Under the pieces are notes generated by a model that made no database searches, was not told where the DNA came from, and saw only the letters and a program-made list of their open reading frames with translations. This document shows, one piece after another, positions 9,620 through 18,143 of a DNA stretch of 64,000 nucleotides. Made by a program: the position numbers and the translations under genes. Numbering within the stretch: position 1 is the first letter of the stretch; the number at the start of each line of letters is the position of its first letter. This stretch comes from Rhodanobacteraceae bacterium ZG21-1 (GTDB taxonomy: Bacteria > Pseudomonadota > Gammaproteobacteria > Xanthomonadales > Rhodanobacteraceae): the NCBI GenBank assembly GCA_021390615.1, contig JAJEJU010000025.1, positions 744,001-808,000 of the forward strand, read 5' to 3'.

Positions 9620-9646
9620 AGGTCCGCTTCCGACCCGAAGCAGACA
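9620..9646 (+). repeat. Island palindrome, copy A
   Basis: GTCCGCTTC (9622-9630), loop CGACCC, then GAAGCAGAC. This is the first of six related palindromes that separate the + strand genes between 9.6 and 14.4 kb. It lies upstream of the first island gene. One arm has a substitution. Confidence 0.75.
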
Positions 9647-9676
9647 CTACGGTTTTCAATAACGGGAAGACGCATC

Positions 9677-10069
9677 ATGCGGCGATGGTTGCTGTTGCTT
9701 GCGGCAGTGGCTCTGGAAACGGGATGTGACGTCGATCCATTCAATGCCGACTGCCACGACATAGGCACCAGCGGGCATTGGCTCTGTCGCGACGATAACG
9801 GGCCGACGGTCTACTACCTTCAGCGCGTTGGTGAACCGGCATCAGCAGGAGGCGTGATCGATGGCGTCGTGCAGACGATAGGTTGGAATGACAAGGTTAT
9901 CGTCGTACGTCGACACTCGACATTTCGAGGAGACCCTGACGGGCTCATGGCAGTTAACCTGACCACGAGAACAGTCGAAGGTCCGATTGAGCCAAGCGTT
10001 ATTTCGGCTCGATTTCCGAACATCAAGGAAACAAGTGCAGCTAAAGCGTGGGCTGGTGCTTCCCGATAA
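9677..10069 (+). CDS. Small putative lipoprotein, hypothetical
   Basis: This 130-residue protein has no confident family. A short basic-hydrophobic leader (MRRWLLLLAAVALETGC) suggests export; Cys17 could be lipidated, though ETGC is an atypical lipobox. The mature part contains WNDKVIVVRRHS and DPDGLMAVNLTTRTV, the pattern of small beta-rich lipoproteins common in accessory regions. ATG at 9677 is chosen because the hydrophobic leader starts there and GGGAAG lies about 8 nt upstream; the open frame itself extends further 5'. It is the first gene of the palindrome-punctuated island. Confidence 0.65.
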   Translation: MRRWLLLLAAVALETGCDVDPFNADCHDIGTSGHWLCRDDNGPTVYYLQRVGEPASAGGVIDGVVQTIGWNDKVIVVRRHSTFRGDPDGLMAVNLTTRTVEGPIEPSVISARFPNIKETSAAKAWAGASR

Positions 10070-10102
10070 TGTGTTGAGGCGCGCTGGATGGTGCGGCGTT
10101 GA

Positions 10103-10133
10103 AGTGCCCGCTTCCGCCCCAAAGCGGACATTC
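10103..10133 (+). repeat. Island palindrome, copy B
   Basis: AGTGCCCGCTT, loop, then AAAGCGGACATT (10121-10132). It lies 33 bp after the stop of the small lipoprotein gene and before the alpha/beta hydrolase gene. The left arm is slightly diverged from copies C and D. Confidence 0.8.
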
Positions 10134-10182
10134 TTGCCATCCGAAAACAAATTCACCAAATTACCAAGAGAGAGCCATATTT

Positions 10183-11643
10183 ATGAGGATGATTTTTGCG
10201 TTAAGCATGGTTCTGACATCTCTTGTGTTGATGATTCCAAAAGCCGAGGCGAGCGATTTCACTCCTTGCAAAGATCGCCACGCATTTCCGGAGTTCAGAA
10301 CATCACTGTGTACTGAAGTCCAGGTGCTTCTTGGAGCGCCAGGCAATGCAGTAGGGGGAGCGCCCAAAACAATCCATATCTTCGTTCGTAAGTTCCCTGC
10401 GAACTCGCCAGCCAAGGGGACGCTATGGCTAATTTCAGGTGGCCCGGGCGAATCGGGAGCCACGTTTTATCCCTTCATAGCTACCCTGAGAAAGAGTTTT
10501 CCGGACTTCGACCTGTTGATTCCAGACCACCGAGGCACGGGATACTCCTCGCGCTTATGCCCCAAAGAAGAGGCCATCGATTCGCCGGGAGGCGCGCAAC
10601 TCGTTGGTGACGAATGGGCAACGTGCTGGAAATCGCTGAATGATGCCCCTGACTATGCGCGCGCTTTTTCAATCACCAACGCGGCGAACGATCTGGCAAC
10701 GTTGATTGCGAACTATCGAAGTTCCAAACCTGTTTACGTTTATGCAGTGTCGTACGGGACTCAGCTGATACTTCGCACCATGTTGATACACAACCCCAAG
10801 ATAGACGGCGTGATACTCGATTCGCTTGTTCCGCCAGAGACGACGACACAGTGGGACCTTAGCCATCGTTCGGACGTGGCAAACAAAATCGGATTAGAGA
10901 TTCTTCATCGCTGTGATGTCGATGCGACATGCCGTAGCCAAGTCGGCGGCCATGCCGAAGATGCATACACACATCTTCTAGCTTCCATTCAACCGTCCAT
11001 GCTCGACCAAATCCCCGGAAAGGACTTGAAGATTTTTTTTGGAAGCCTGTTGGACTCTCCCGCAACCCGCGCTGAAATTCCGAGCCTTATTGCTGAACTT
11101 AATCGCGGAAAGACGGGAACAGTCGACATTGTCAAACGTCAGATCCAGTCCATCAGTGACATGATTGGACGTTACCCTCAATCGCCACCGTCCATTCCAT
11201 TGGTTAGCATCATCAGCGGCTCTGAAAATGATGCGCGGCCTGATTTGACCGCAAAGCAGGTTGCCTCCGAACAAGAGCATTTACTGTTTGCGACGCCTAT
11301 CCCGGCTCTTCTCGTTGATTCGGGGCTTCCCCTTTATCCTCGCGACAAATACTTCGGAGAACTGCCCGCGCATTTTCCTCCCACGCTTGTGCTGCAAGGG
11401 ACGCTCGATCCTAAGACACCGTTCGATGGCGCCCACATAAAAGTGGAACGAATGAAAGGCACCGGTACGATTACTCTCATTCCCGTGCAGGATGCGCCAC
11501 ATTTCATTCTATTGAATGCACCGGACTGCCTTGTTGAAGCCGTATCTTCGTTTCAGCGACGTGCAAAAGTTCAGGCGCCAGCGTGTACAAGAGCTGCCAC
11601 CCGAACATTAACGCAATTTCATCGTAGTGCCGGCCCCTCATAG
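10183..11643 (+). CDS. Exported alpha/beta hydrolase (S33 peptidase-like)
   Basis: This 486-residue secreted hydrolase resembles the tripeptidyl/prolyl aminopeptidase group of alpha/beta hydrolases. It has a signal peptide (residues 1-23, cleavage after AEA), the oxyanion region SGGPGESG (residues 85-92), DHRGTGYSS (115-123), nucleophile Ser190 in VSYGTQ, Asp409 in GTLDPKTP and His440 in DAPHF. Six or so cysteines could form disulfides. Codon third positions are much richer in A/T than in the flanking chromosome, which suggests transfer. Start 10183 has AGAGAG about 10 nt upstream. The substrate is not known. Confidence 0.82.
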   Translation: MRMIFALSMVLTSLVLMIPKAEASDFTPCKDRHAFPEFRTSLCTEVQVLLGAPGNAVGGAPKTIHIFVRKFPANSPAKGTLWLISGGPGESGATFYPFIATLRKSFPDFDLLIPDHRGTGYSSRLCPKEEAIDSPGGAQLVGDEWATCWKSLNDAPDYARAFSITNAANDLATLIANYRSSKPVYVYAVSYGTQLILRTMLIHNPKIDGVILDSLVPPETTTQWDLSHRSDVANKIGLEILHRCDVDATCRSQVGGHAEDAYTHLLASIQPSMLDQIPGKDLKIFFGSLLDSPATRAEIPSLIAELNRGKTGTVDIVKRQIQSISDMIGRYPQSPPSIPLVSIISGSENDARPDLTAKQVASEQEHLLFATPIPALLVDSGLPLYPRDKYFGELPAHFPPTLVLQGTLDPKTPFDGAHIKVERMKGTGTITLIPVQDAPHFILLNAPDCLVEAVSSFQRRAKVQAPACTRAATRTLTQFHRSAGPS

Positions 11644-11691
11644 GGCACTTACGAAGTTTTAAAGATGTAAACTTCAACAGCACTTTGTATC

Positions 11692-11723
11692 AAATGTCCG
11701 CTTTCGACCCAAAGCGGACATTT
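11692..11723 (+). repeat. Island palindrome, copy C (perfect 13-bp stem)
   Basis: AAATGTCCGCTTT (11692-11704), loop CGACCC, AAAGCGGACATTT (11711-11723). This is the best-preserved copy and lies between the hydrolase gene and the small membrane-protein gene. There is no downstream T-run. Confidence 0.9.
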
Positions 11724-11764
11724 CGGATAAGCGTTGTTGAGCAGAACGCCGGAATGGGGGAGAC

Positions 11765-12154
11765 ATGGGACGTTTGAATTTAGTTCGCCGTATTGCAGCC
11801 TATCTGGTGGCAGGCTGGTGCGTTTGGCGGGCCGGCGACGCGATGTTCGGTGCATTTCGAGGGCAGATGGCGCCCGTCGGCGCGACAGCGCTTTCGATCG
11901 GCCTGCTGGCACTCGCCATAGGGTTGTTGCGTATGAATCGATATGCGCGCCGTGTGGCGGCCGCATTCGCCCTTGTCGTGGCGATCTTCATTCCCATCGG
12001 GGTTTTCAACCCGTTCGCGGCTATGGATTATCCCGGAGAACCCCCAGACCTGATGAGCACGTTGGCGTGGACCATTCCCGTGGTCGCTGGGCTGCTGCTA
12101 CTGGCATGGTTGCTTGACCCGCCAAGAAACTCGACGATGTCGCCACGTAGTTGA
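11765..12154 (+). CDS. Small membrane protein, hypothetical
   Basis: This 129-residue protein of unknown function has four hydrophobic segments, roughly residues 9-22, 38-55, 64-83 and 98-118, with basic residues on the short loops (RMNRYARR). It is the third gene of the island. ATG at 11765 has GGGGGAG about 5 nt upstream. The gene ends directly at palindrome copy D. No partner or role can be read from the sequence. Confidence 0.65.
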   Translation: MGRLNLVRRIAAYLVAGWCVWRAGDAMFGAFRGQMAPVGATALSIGLLALAIGLLRMNRYARRVAAAFALVVAIFIPIGVFNPFAAMDYPGEPPDLMSTLAWTIPVVAGLLLLAWLLDPPRNSTMSPRS

Positions 12155-12186
12155 ACGTCCGCTTTCGACCCGGAGCGGACATTTCG
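12155..12186 (+). repeat. Island palindrome, copy D
   Basis: GTCCGCTTT (12157-12165), loop CGACCC, GGAGCGGAC (12172-12180) followed by ATTTCGG, as in copy C. Two positions of the right arm differ but can still pair as G-T wobbles. It abuts the stop codon of the small membrane-protein gene. Confidence 0.85.
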
Positions 12187-12239
12187 GATGGACGATGGCC
12201 CGAGGGCTTTAACCAACGAGTTGAGGATTTCGGAACTTT

Positions 12240-12485
12240 ATGGACGACAGAATCGAAGCACTCATGAAGCGTGCTTACCAATATGCTGGTGAAGGCGCGG
12301 CAGTGACGGTGAAGATTGACGGGGAGCGGATTCTTGCCGGTATTCCGACGATCTATACGGTTGTCATCTCTGGAGGGAAGCTGCGCAGCGATGACTTCTA
12401 TCGCTGTGATGGCCAGGACATCGCAGAGCTCGTTCAAGGGGCGCTGGATCACTATCAGGCTGCACGGAACCGTTCACAAGGTTAG
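12240..12485 (+). CDS. Small hypothetical protein (81 aa)
   Basis: This 81-residue soluble protein has no recognised family. It has a helical N-terminus (MDDRIEALMKRAYQYA), a beta-rich centre (VTVKIDGERILAGIPTIYTV) and a helical C-terminus. It occupies its own inter-palindrome unit in the island, and copy E starts directly after its stop. No strong ribosome site is visible, although GAGGA lies about 14 nt upstream. Size, position and spacing resemble genes carried on cassettes. Confidence 0.5.
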   Translation: MDDRIEALMKRAYQYAGEGAAVTVKIDGERILAGIPTIYTVVISGGKLRSDDFYRCDGQDIAELVQGALDHYQAARNRSQG

Positions 12486-12510
12486 TGTCCGCTTTCGCCC
12501 TTAGCGGCCC
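12486..12510 (+). repeat. Island palindrome, copy E (degenerate)
   Basis: TGTCCGCTTTCGCCC followed by TTAGCGG. The left arm is intact and the right arm is partly lost. It begins at the base after the stop codon of the 81-residue gene. Confidence 0.7.
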
Positions 12511-12536
12511 CGCCTTCACAATGACAGGAGCCCGAT

Positions 12537-14279
12537 ATGTACCGACATATCCACGGAAGCAAGGGCGGCGTGCTGAAAGCACTTCGGCCCACCCTGTTTT
12601 CCATACTGCTATCGGCGGCCTGCCTGCAGGCCCATGCCACGACACCGGTCGCCAGCAAGCAAACGCAGGTAGATGCCTTGTTCGCGCGCTGGAATGGAAC
12701 GGACACACCGGGCGCCGCCGTGGAAGTGGTCCAAGACGGCAAAGTCGTCTACCGACGCGCGTTCGGCATGGCCGATATCGAACAGGGCCGCCCGATCACG
12801 CCGACCACGGATTTCCATGTGGCCTCGGTGTCGAAGCAGTTCACGGCCCTTGCGGTCTTGTTGCTCGCGCAGGACGGAAAGCTGTCGCTGGACGACGACG
12901 TGCGCCGCTACGTACCGGAGCTGCCTGACTTTGGGCACGTCATCCGGGTTCGCCAGCTGCTCAATCACACCAGCGGCTTGCGCGACCAGTGGAACCTGCT
13001 GTCCATGGCCGGATGGCGCATGGAGGACGTGATCACGGAAGATGATGTCATGGGGTTGGTACGACGCCAGCGAGGCCTGAATTTTGCGCCCGGCAGCGAG
13101 TTCGAATACAGCAATACCGGCTATACCCTGCTCGGCCTGATCGTCGCGCGGGTATCGGGAGAATCGCTGGCGGCTTTTTCCAAGCAGCGTATCTTCGATC
13201 CGCTGGGCATGAAGCACACCTTCTTCCACGAACGCTATTCCACCCTGGTACCAGGACGTGCCCAGTCCTACCAGCCCTCCGCAGACACCGGTTACGAAGG
13301 CGTCGCCTTGTCGTATTCCGTCGTCGGCCCCAGCAACCTGTTCACCACCGCAGACGATCTGGTGCTATGGGAGCGGAATTTCGAGGACGCCCGTGTGGGC
13401 GGCAAGTCCTTGCTCGCCCAGATGCAGACGCCGGGGAAACTCGATGACGGTTCGGCTCTGGACTACGGCGACGGGCTCTTCGTCGAGGATTATCGCGGGC
13501 TCAGGACCATCGGCCACGACGGTGCGGATGCGGGCTTCAGAAGCTATGCGTTGCGCTTTCCGGACCAGCACTTGGCGATCGTCATCCTGGGCAACGGTGC
13601 GGATGTGCAGGTAAACCGCCTGGGCGATCGCATCGCAGATATTTTCTTAGAGGGCCAGTTCAAAGCCTCGCCGGCCCCCATACCTGATTACGCCGACAGC
13701 CCCGAAGTAAAGCTCGATCCAAAACGACTGGACGCCTTGGTGGGCACCTATGCCTTGGACAACGGCTCGGCGATCACCTTTGTCCGGGATCACGACCATC
13801 TGATCGGCTGGACCGCAGGCGATGACAGGATGGCGTTCTACCCGACCGGCGAGCGCGAGTTCTTCGTCAAGCTGACCAATGCCCGCTTCAGCTTCGACGC
13901 ACCCGCGGCGGACGGCATGAGCCCGGGCGGCACCTGGCAGAAGAACGCGCGCTCAAGGCGCGCCACGCGCATCGCACCTGCCAAGTTCACGGACGACGAA
14001 CGGAAAGCCATGGAAGGCGAGTACTACAGCGACGAACTGCATGTGCTCTATACCGTCAGCGTGAAAGACAGCGGCGTCGTGCTTCATTATTCGCGTGGCG
14101 ACATTCCACTGGCTCCGTTCGGCAAGGGCAGCTATGTCGGCCCCTGGCCTTTCGGCCTGGTCCAGTTCCAGTGCCCGCCGCAGGGCGCCTGCAGCGGATT
14201 CACCGCCACCGAGGATCGCGCGCGCGACATCCCGTTCACCAAGGTAGTCATCACCGATGCTGGCGGGACACGGCGATAA
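12537..14279 (+). CDS. Exported serine beta-lactamase-like hydrolase
   Basis: This 580-residue protein of the beta-lactamase/penicillin-binding class C family has a signal peptide (residues 1-35). The catalytic triad motifs are SVSK (Ser97, Lys100), YSN (Tyr191-Asn193) and HDG (residues 327-329), the HxG-type equivalent of KTG. The catalytic domain ends near residue 360; a C-terminal beta domain of about 200 residues follows (DALVGTYALDNG repeated as MEGEYYSDELHV), as in many esterase or D-aminopeptidase members. It is therefore not necessarily an antibiotic-resistance enzyme. Start 12537 has CAGGAG 8 nt upstream. It is the largest unit of the island. Confidence 0.88.
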   Translation: MYRHIHGSKGGVLKALRPTLFSILLSAACLQAHATTPVASKQTQVDALFARWNGTDTPGAAVEVVQDGKVVYRRAFGMADIEQGRPITPTTDFHVASVSKQFTALAVLLLAQDGKLSLDDDVRRYVPELPDFGHVIRVRQLLNHTSGLRDQWNLLSMAGWRMEDVITEDDVMGLVRRQRGLNFAPGSEFEYSNTGYTLLGLIVARVSGESLAAFSKQRIFDPLGMKHTFFHERYSTLVPGRAQSYQPSADTGYEGVALSYSVVGPSNLFTTADDLVLWERNFEDARVGGKSLLAQMQTPGKLDDGSALDYGDGLFVEDYRGLRTIGHDGADAGFRSYALRFPDQHLAIVILGNGADVQVNRLGDRIADIFLEGQFKASPAPIPDYADSPEVKLDPKRLDALVGTYALDNGSAITFVRDHDHLIGWTAGDDRMAFYPTGEREFFVKLTNARFSFDAPAADGMSPGGTWQKNARSRRATRIAPAKFTDDERKAMEGEYYSDELHVLYTVSVKDSGVVLHYSRGDIPLAPFGKGSYVGPWPFGLVQFQCPPQGACSGFTATEDRARDIPFTKVVITDAGGTRR

Positions 14280-14303
14280 GAAAGCAGGCTTCACCGCTGC
14301 GGA

Positions 14304-14330
14304 GTGTCTGCTTCCGACCCCGGGGCATGC
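14304..14330 (+). repeat. Island palindrome, copy F (very degenerate)
   Basis: GTGTCTGCTTCCGACCC followed by CGGGGCATGC. Only the left arm and loop still match the other copies. It lies 25 bp after the beta-lactamase-like gene and before the DUF6968-like gene, keeping the gene-palindrome-gene pattern. Confidence 0.6.
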
Positions 14331-14390
14331 GTAAGCGTTCGAAGCCGGCCTGATGCCGGTGGCGCGCAACTAAAAAGCAAGGCGGACCAA

Positions 14391-14717
14391 ATGAACCAAG
14401 CAACAGACCGAGTGATTGCGACTCGTAACTTGCTCTACGCAATAGCGGGCAGCCACACGAAAAGAGCGTTCACTGTCTGCATGGGTGCGCCATACCTCAT
14501 CACCGAGGATTTGGCGGACTTCTCATTCGCTCCAGGGGCATATGCCTGCTCCATCAGTTTCATTGGCCTTCCGGAGAAAGCCGAGACCGTGTACGGAGCG
14601 GACGGCATTCAAGCACTTGAACTGGCGATCGGCAGCATGGAGGGCTACCTTCGTGGGCTGCGCCGCAACTACGAGTTCTTCCTTCCAGATCCGGGGGAGT
14701 CGTACTTCGAGAACTGA
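14391..14717 (+). CDS. DUF6968-like small protein
   Basis: This 108-residue cytosolic protein resembles DUF6968 in layout: IATRNLL at the N-terminus, TVCMGAPYL, then ETVYGADGIQALELAIGSME and a Tyr/Phe-rich C-terminus. Genes of this type are frequent in accessory and cassette regions of Xanthomonadales; the function is unknown. ATG 14391 is chosen because the conserved part starts directly after it and AAGGCGGA lies about 4 nt upstream; the frame is open further 5' but enters palindrome copy F. It is the last gene of the island. Confidence 0.65.
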   Translation: MNQATDRVIATRNLLYAIAGSHTKRAFTVCMGAPYLITEDLADFSFAPGAYACSISFIGLPEKAETVYGADGIQALELAIGSMEGYLRGLRRNYEFFLPDPGESYFEN

Positions 14718-14932
14718 AGATTGTTGTGTTCCGCCAAAAACCGAGCGACTTGATCTTCCGCGGAAATCAACACTCGGCCAGAAAATCGCAGATCAGGTCG
14801 GCACATTTGAAAGGGGGAAGCCGCTTCAACGTCTTCGCCCGCTAGCGCTTCGGGCAGGCGCAGTTTGCCGCGACCAGTGTTTCACCCCACGCACCCAGCT
14901 GTTGCTTTGCCGTCGCCATAACCTTCCAAGGT

Positions 14933-15454
14933 TCAGAAGCGATTGACCCCAGCCTTGTGGCAATCCTTCACGCCCTGCCGTGCCGTCTGCACGCCGGCCG
15001 CGTCGCCGGCCTGCTGGCGCATCTCCACAATGGTCTGCCAGTTGCGCGCGCACAGCGGCCCCAGGCGCGGGCCCAGCTCCCAGGAGTGGTGCGCCAACTG
15101 TTCGGCATTGGCGTAGTCCTTCAGGCGCACGGCGATCTCGGCGCGGTCCTGCAGCAGGTCGGGCGATTTGGGGCTGAGCTTGATCGCCTGGTCCAGCTTG
15201 GTCGCCGCATCGGCGTAGCGTCCCGCCGCTTCGTCGTTCAACGCGGCATCCTCCAGCGCGGCCACGCCGGGATCGCGCAGCGGGGTCACGTCGATGACGG
15301 ATTTTTCTTGGTCGCCGGCGGCGCGGATCGCCGCCACCTGGTCGTGGGTCGGCGCCGGCTGTACCTGGGTCTGGCCGGCGAACATGGAGCAAGCCGAGAG
15401 CAGCGCGCTGCCCAGCAGGCCGGCGACAGGAAGTAGCTTGAATCGGTGCGACAT
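14933..15454 (-). CDS. TPR-like lipoprotein
   Basis: This 173-residue lipoprotein has a leader with lipobox LSAC, Cys22 being the lipidated residue. It is followed by a linker and two helical hairpins of TPR type (NDEAAGRYADAATKLDQAIKLSP and RAEIAVRLKDYANAEQLA). It is probably attached to a membrane facing the periplasm and may act as a scaffold. ATG at 15454 (MSHRFKLLP) is preferred to the longer open frame because the signal peptide starts there. It lies 258 bp downstream of the PBP1b gene on the same strand, suggesting an envelope role. Confidence 0.8.
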   Translation of the reverse strand: MSHRFKLLPVAGLLGSALLSACSMFAGQTQVQPAPTHDQVAAIRAAGDQEKSVIDVTPLRDPGVAALEDAALNDEAAGRYADAATKLDQAIKLSPKSPDLLQDRAEIAVRLKDYANAEQLAHHSWELGPRLGPLCARNWQTIVEMRQQAGDAAGVQTARQGVKDCHKAGVNRF

Positions 15455-15712
15455 GTCGGAATCCGCTTGGTGATCGATGGCCTGTGCCGAAAGGCGACGC
15501 TGCACCAGCCAGGGTGGAGGAAAAGTCTACGCAGGCCTGGCATCGCTGGGGGAAGCCGGCGCAACGCCGAGATTAGCATCCCCGCGGCGATGCTCGCCGC
15601 AGCCAACTCCCGCCAGTCGTGCGAAAACTGAAGCATGCGGCGAGCCGGCATCGCGCGCATTCCGCCACACGACGCCGATCCGCTCCACGACCAGCGCCAA
15701 TCACGGCCAGCA

Positions 15713-18046
15713 CTAATCCCGGACCGGCGCTGTGCTCGACGTTGCCGGCGCGTTGTTGTTCTGGCCGCCGCCGAACAAACCCTCCACGTGCTGCCAGAAG
15801 CAGCCCTGGCTGTCCTGCGACAGGCTGCCCGCCACCACTGGCACGCTGCGCGCGCCCTCGCACTGCGCGTCGGTGCGCTTGCCACTGGCCGGATCGACCG
15901 TAGCCATCTCCAGGCCCGGCGCCAGCGCGGTGGACAGCGGCCGCGTGGGCAGCTTGCGGAACAGTTCCTGCCAGGCGCGCAGGCTGCCGGTGGCGCCGAA
16001 CAGGCCGCTGGGTTTGTTGTCGTCGCGGCCCATCCAGAACACCGCCAGGTGCTGACCGGTGAAGCCGGCGAACCAGCTGTCGCGCAGCTCGTTGCTGGTG
16101 CCGGTCTTGCCCGCTGCGTGCAGCGAGGCCAGGCTGGAATCGCCGATGCTGTGCGCGGTGCCGTAGATGGCCACCTGCTGCATCGCCCAGGTGACCAGGC
16201 GCACCGCCGGCTGGTATTCGCCGGGACCGCTCTGCACCTGGTAGCGCTTGATCGTCTTGCCGTCGCCGTCGACCACGCCGCGCACCGCCAGCAGCGGCAG
16301 CGCATGGCCGTCGGCAGCGATGTATTCGTACAGCTGCGCCACCTGCAGCGGCGCCAGGTCGATCGCGCCGATCAGCATCGATGGACCAGGATTGACGCCG
16401 CTGAGACCGAACGATTCCAGGAACGCCTTGATGCGCGGCAGGCCCACATTCTCGCCGAGGCGGATCGAGGCCAGGTTCCACGAATGCGCCAGCGCGTCGA
16501 CCATCGGCACCATGCCGTGGCTCTGGTTGTCGTCGTTCTGCGGCGTCCACGTGCTGCCGTCGGGCTGGCGCTCGCTGATCGGCGAGTCGTCCAGCTGGGT
16601 GGCCAGGTTCCAGCGCTCCGGCTGGGTCAGCGCGACCAGGTAGACGAAGGGCTTGATGGTCGAGCCGATCTGCCGCCGCGCATCCATCGCGCGGTTGAAG
16701 CCCTGGTCCCCCGGCACCTTGCTGCCGACCATCGCCAGCACGCTGCCGGTCGGCGCATCGACCACCACGCCGGCCGCCTGCGCGGCGTCGCCACGCTTGC
16801 CGAGGTTGGCGGTGGTGGTGCTGATCGCCTGCTCGGTGTAGAGCTGCGCGGCCGGGTCCAGCGTGGTGAAGATCGAGAGATTGCCCTGGCTCAGCGCATC
16901 CTCGTCGAAGTCCGCGGTGATCTGCGCGCGCACCAGCTCCATGAAGGCCGGGAAGCGGTTGTGCGGCAGCTGGCCGTTGCTGACGATGTCCAGCGGCGTG
17001 GCCTTGGCCGCATTGGCCTGCGCGGCGGTAATCAGGCCGGTGCCGACGAACTCGTCCAGCACCAGGTTGCGGCGCGCCAGCGCGTGGTCCGGGTAACGGC
17101 GCGGATCGTAGTAGCTGGGGCCCTTGACCATGCCGACCAGCAGCGCGATCTCCTGTGGGCGCAGGTCTTCCAGGCGGCGCCCGAAATAGAACTCCGCCGC
17201 GGCCGCAAAGCCGTGCACGGCCTGGTCGCCCTGCTGACCGAGGAAGACCTCGTTGACGTAGGCCTGCAGGATGCGGTCCTTCGGATAGTGCGCCTCCAGC
17301 AGCATCGACATCAGCACTTCGTTGAACTTGCGCACGAAGTTCTGATCGCGGCTGAGGAACAGGTTGCGCACCAGCTGCTGGGTCAGGGTGGAGCCGCCCT
17401 GCACGGTGTGGCCCGCGCGCAGGTTGGCGAAGCTGGCGCGCAGGATCGCGGTGAAGTCGATGCCGATGTGGTGCTTGAAGTCGCGGTCCTCGACCGCCTG
17501 CAGGCCGGAGATCAACAGCGGCGGCACATCGGCCAGGCGCACGATGCGGCGCTCCTCCTGCTGCGGGCCGTAGACCGTGGCGATGCGCGCCGGGTCGAGG
17601 TGCGCCACGTCGATCGGCTTGTCGCCGGCGGCGTCCTGCAGCGAGGTCACCTGGCCACGGCTCAGGCTCACGCGAATGCGCTTGGGCAGCTCGCCGCCGT
17701 CCGGGCCGGCATAGCCGCGCGAAGAAATCAGGTAGGTGCTGCCGCTCTTGGCCCAGCTGCCGGGCACCACCGCGTGACCGTCGCTGCTGTAGCCGGCGAA
17801 GGTCAGCTCCAGCTCCAGCGCCGCCGGCGTCATCGGCGTGCCGGGCGCCAGCTCCAGCGGGCGCGCGTAGACGCGCGTGGGCACGGCGAACACCAGATCG
17901 TTGAAGCGATCCTGCACGCGCTTGTTGAGCACCATGGTGTACGGCAGCAGGAAACCGAACAGCAGGCCCATGCAGATCCAGAACGGAATGCGCACCCAGG
18001 GCCAGACGGCACTCACCGCGGAACGGAAACGGGTCAGTAGGCTCAA
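15713..18046 (-). CDS. mrcB: Bifunctional penicillin-binding protein 1B
   Basis: This class A PBP polymerises lipid II and cross-links peptidoglycan at the outer face of the inner membrane. The 777 residues comprise one TM helix (20-40), a UB2H-like region (about 55-140), the GT51 transglycosylase with catalytic Glu186 in EDRDF and GGSTLTQQLVRN (217-228), and the transpeptidase with STIK (462-465), SWN (522-524) and KTGT (647-650). All key residues are present. The frame starts at TTG 18046, and no in-frame ATG occurs before the TM helix. A 12-codon frame (18081-18043) ends with its TGA overlapping this TTG. Confidence 0.95.
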   Translation of the reverse strand: MSLLTRFRSAVSAVWPWVRIPFWICMGLLFGFLLPYTMVLNKRVQDRFNDLVFAVPTRVYARPLELAPGTPMTPAALELELTFAGYSSDGHAVVPGSWAKSGSTYLISSRGYAGPDGGELPKRIRVSLSRGQVTSLQDAAGDKPIDVAHLDPARIATVYGPQQEERRIVRLADVPPLLISGLQAVEDRDFKHHIGIDFTAILRASFANLRAGHTVQGGSTLTQQLVRNLFLSRDQNFVRKFNEVLMSMLLEAHYPKDRILQAYVNEVFLGQQGDQAVHGFAAAAEFYFGRRLEDLRPQEIALLVGMVKGPSYYDPRRYPDHALARRNLVLDEFVGTGLITAAQANAAKATPLDIVSNGQLPHNRFPAFMELVRAQITADFDEDALSQGNLSIFTTLDPAAQLYTEQAISTTTANLGKRGDAAQAAGVVVDAPTGSVLAMVGSKVPGDQGFNRAMDARRQIGSTIKPFVYLVALTQPERWNLATQLDDSPISERQPDGSTWTPQNDDNQSHGMVPMVDALAHSWNLASIRLGENVGLPRIKAFLESFGLSGVNPGPSMLIGAIDLAPLQVAQLYEYIAADGHALPLLAVRGVVDGDGKTIKRYQVQSGPGEYQPAVRLVTWAMQQVAIYGTAHSIGDSSLASLHAAGKTGTSNELRDSWFAGFTGQHLAVFWMGRDDNKPSGLFGATGSLRAWQELFRKLPTRPLSTALAPGLEMATVDPASGKRTDAQCEGARSVPVVAGSLSQDSQGCFWQHVEGLFGGGQNNNAPATSSTAPVRD

Positions 18047-18081
18047 CGCAGGAAAATCCAGTAACGGAACGGTTCGATCAT
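18043..18081 (-). CDS. Possible 12-codon leader peptide of mrcB
   Basis: ATG at 18079-18081 opens MIEPFRYWIFLR, and its TGA (18043-18045) overlaps the TTG start of mrcB as TTGA. The arrangement would suit translational coupling to the otherwise weak TTG, which has no clear ribosome site of its own. The leader's own ribosome site (GCAGG) is weak, so this is a suggestion only. Confidence 0.3.
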   Translation of the reverse strand: MIEPFRYWIFLR

Positions 18082-18143
18082 AGGGCCTGCTACCCGGCGC
18101 GCATATGAATGCGACGGGCGCTTTTATGGCAGGGCGCGGGCAG

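Noticed and set aside
9600-14400. A classical integron with attC sites
   Set aside because: The GTTRRRY/RYYYAAC core sites could not be found around the palindromes and there is no intI in the window. Kept only as a cassette-like hypothesis.
15635-18040. An 801-codon open frame on + opposite mrcB
   Set aside because: Composition is dominated by Arg, Ala, His and Gln as expected for the complement of a GC-rich gene. The mrcB frame has every catalytic motif, so this is a shadow.
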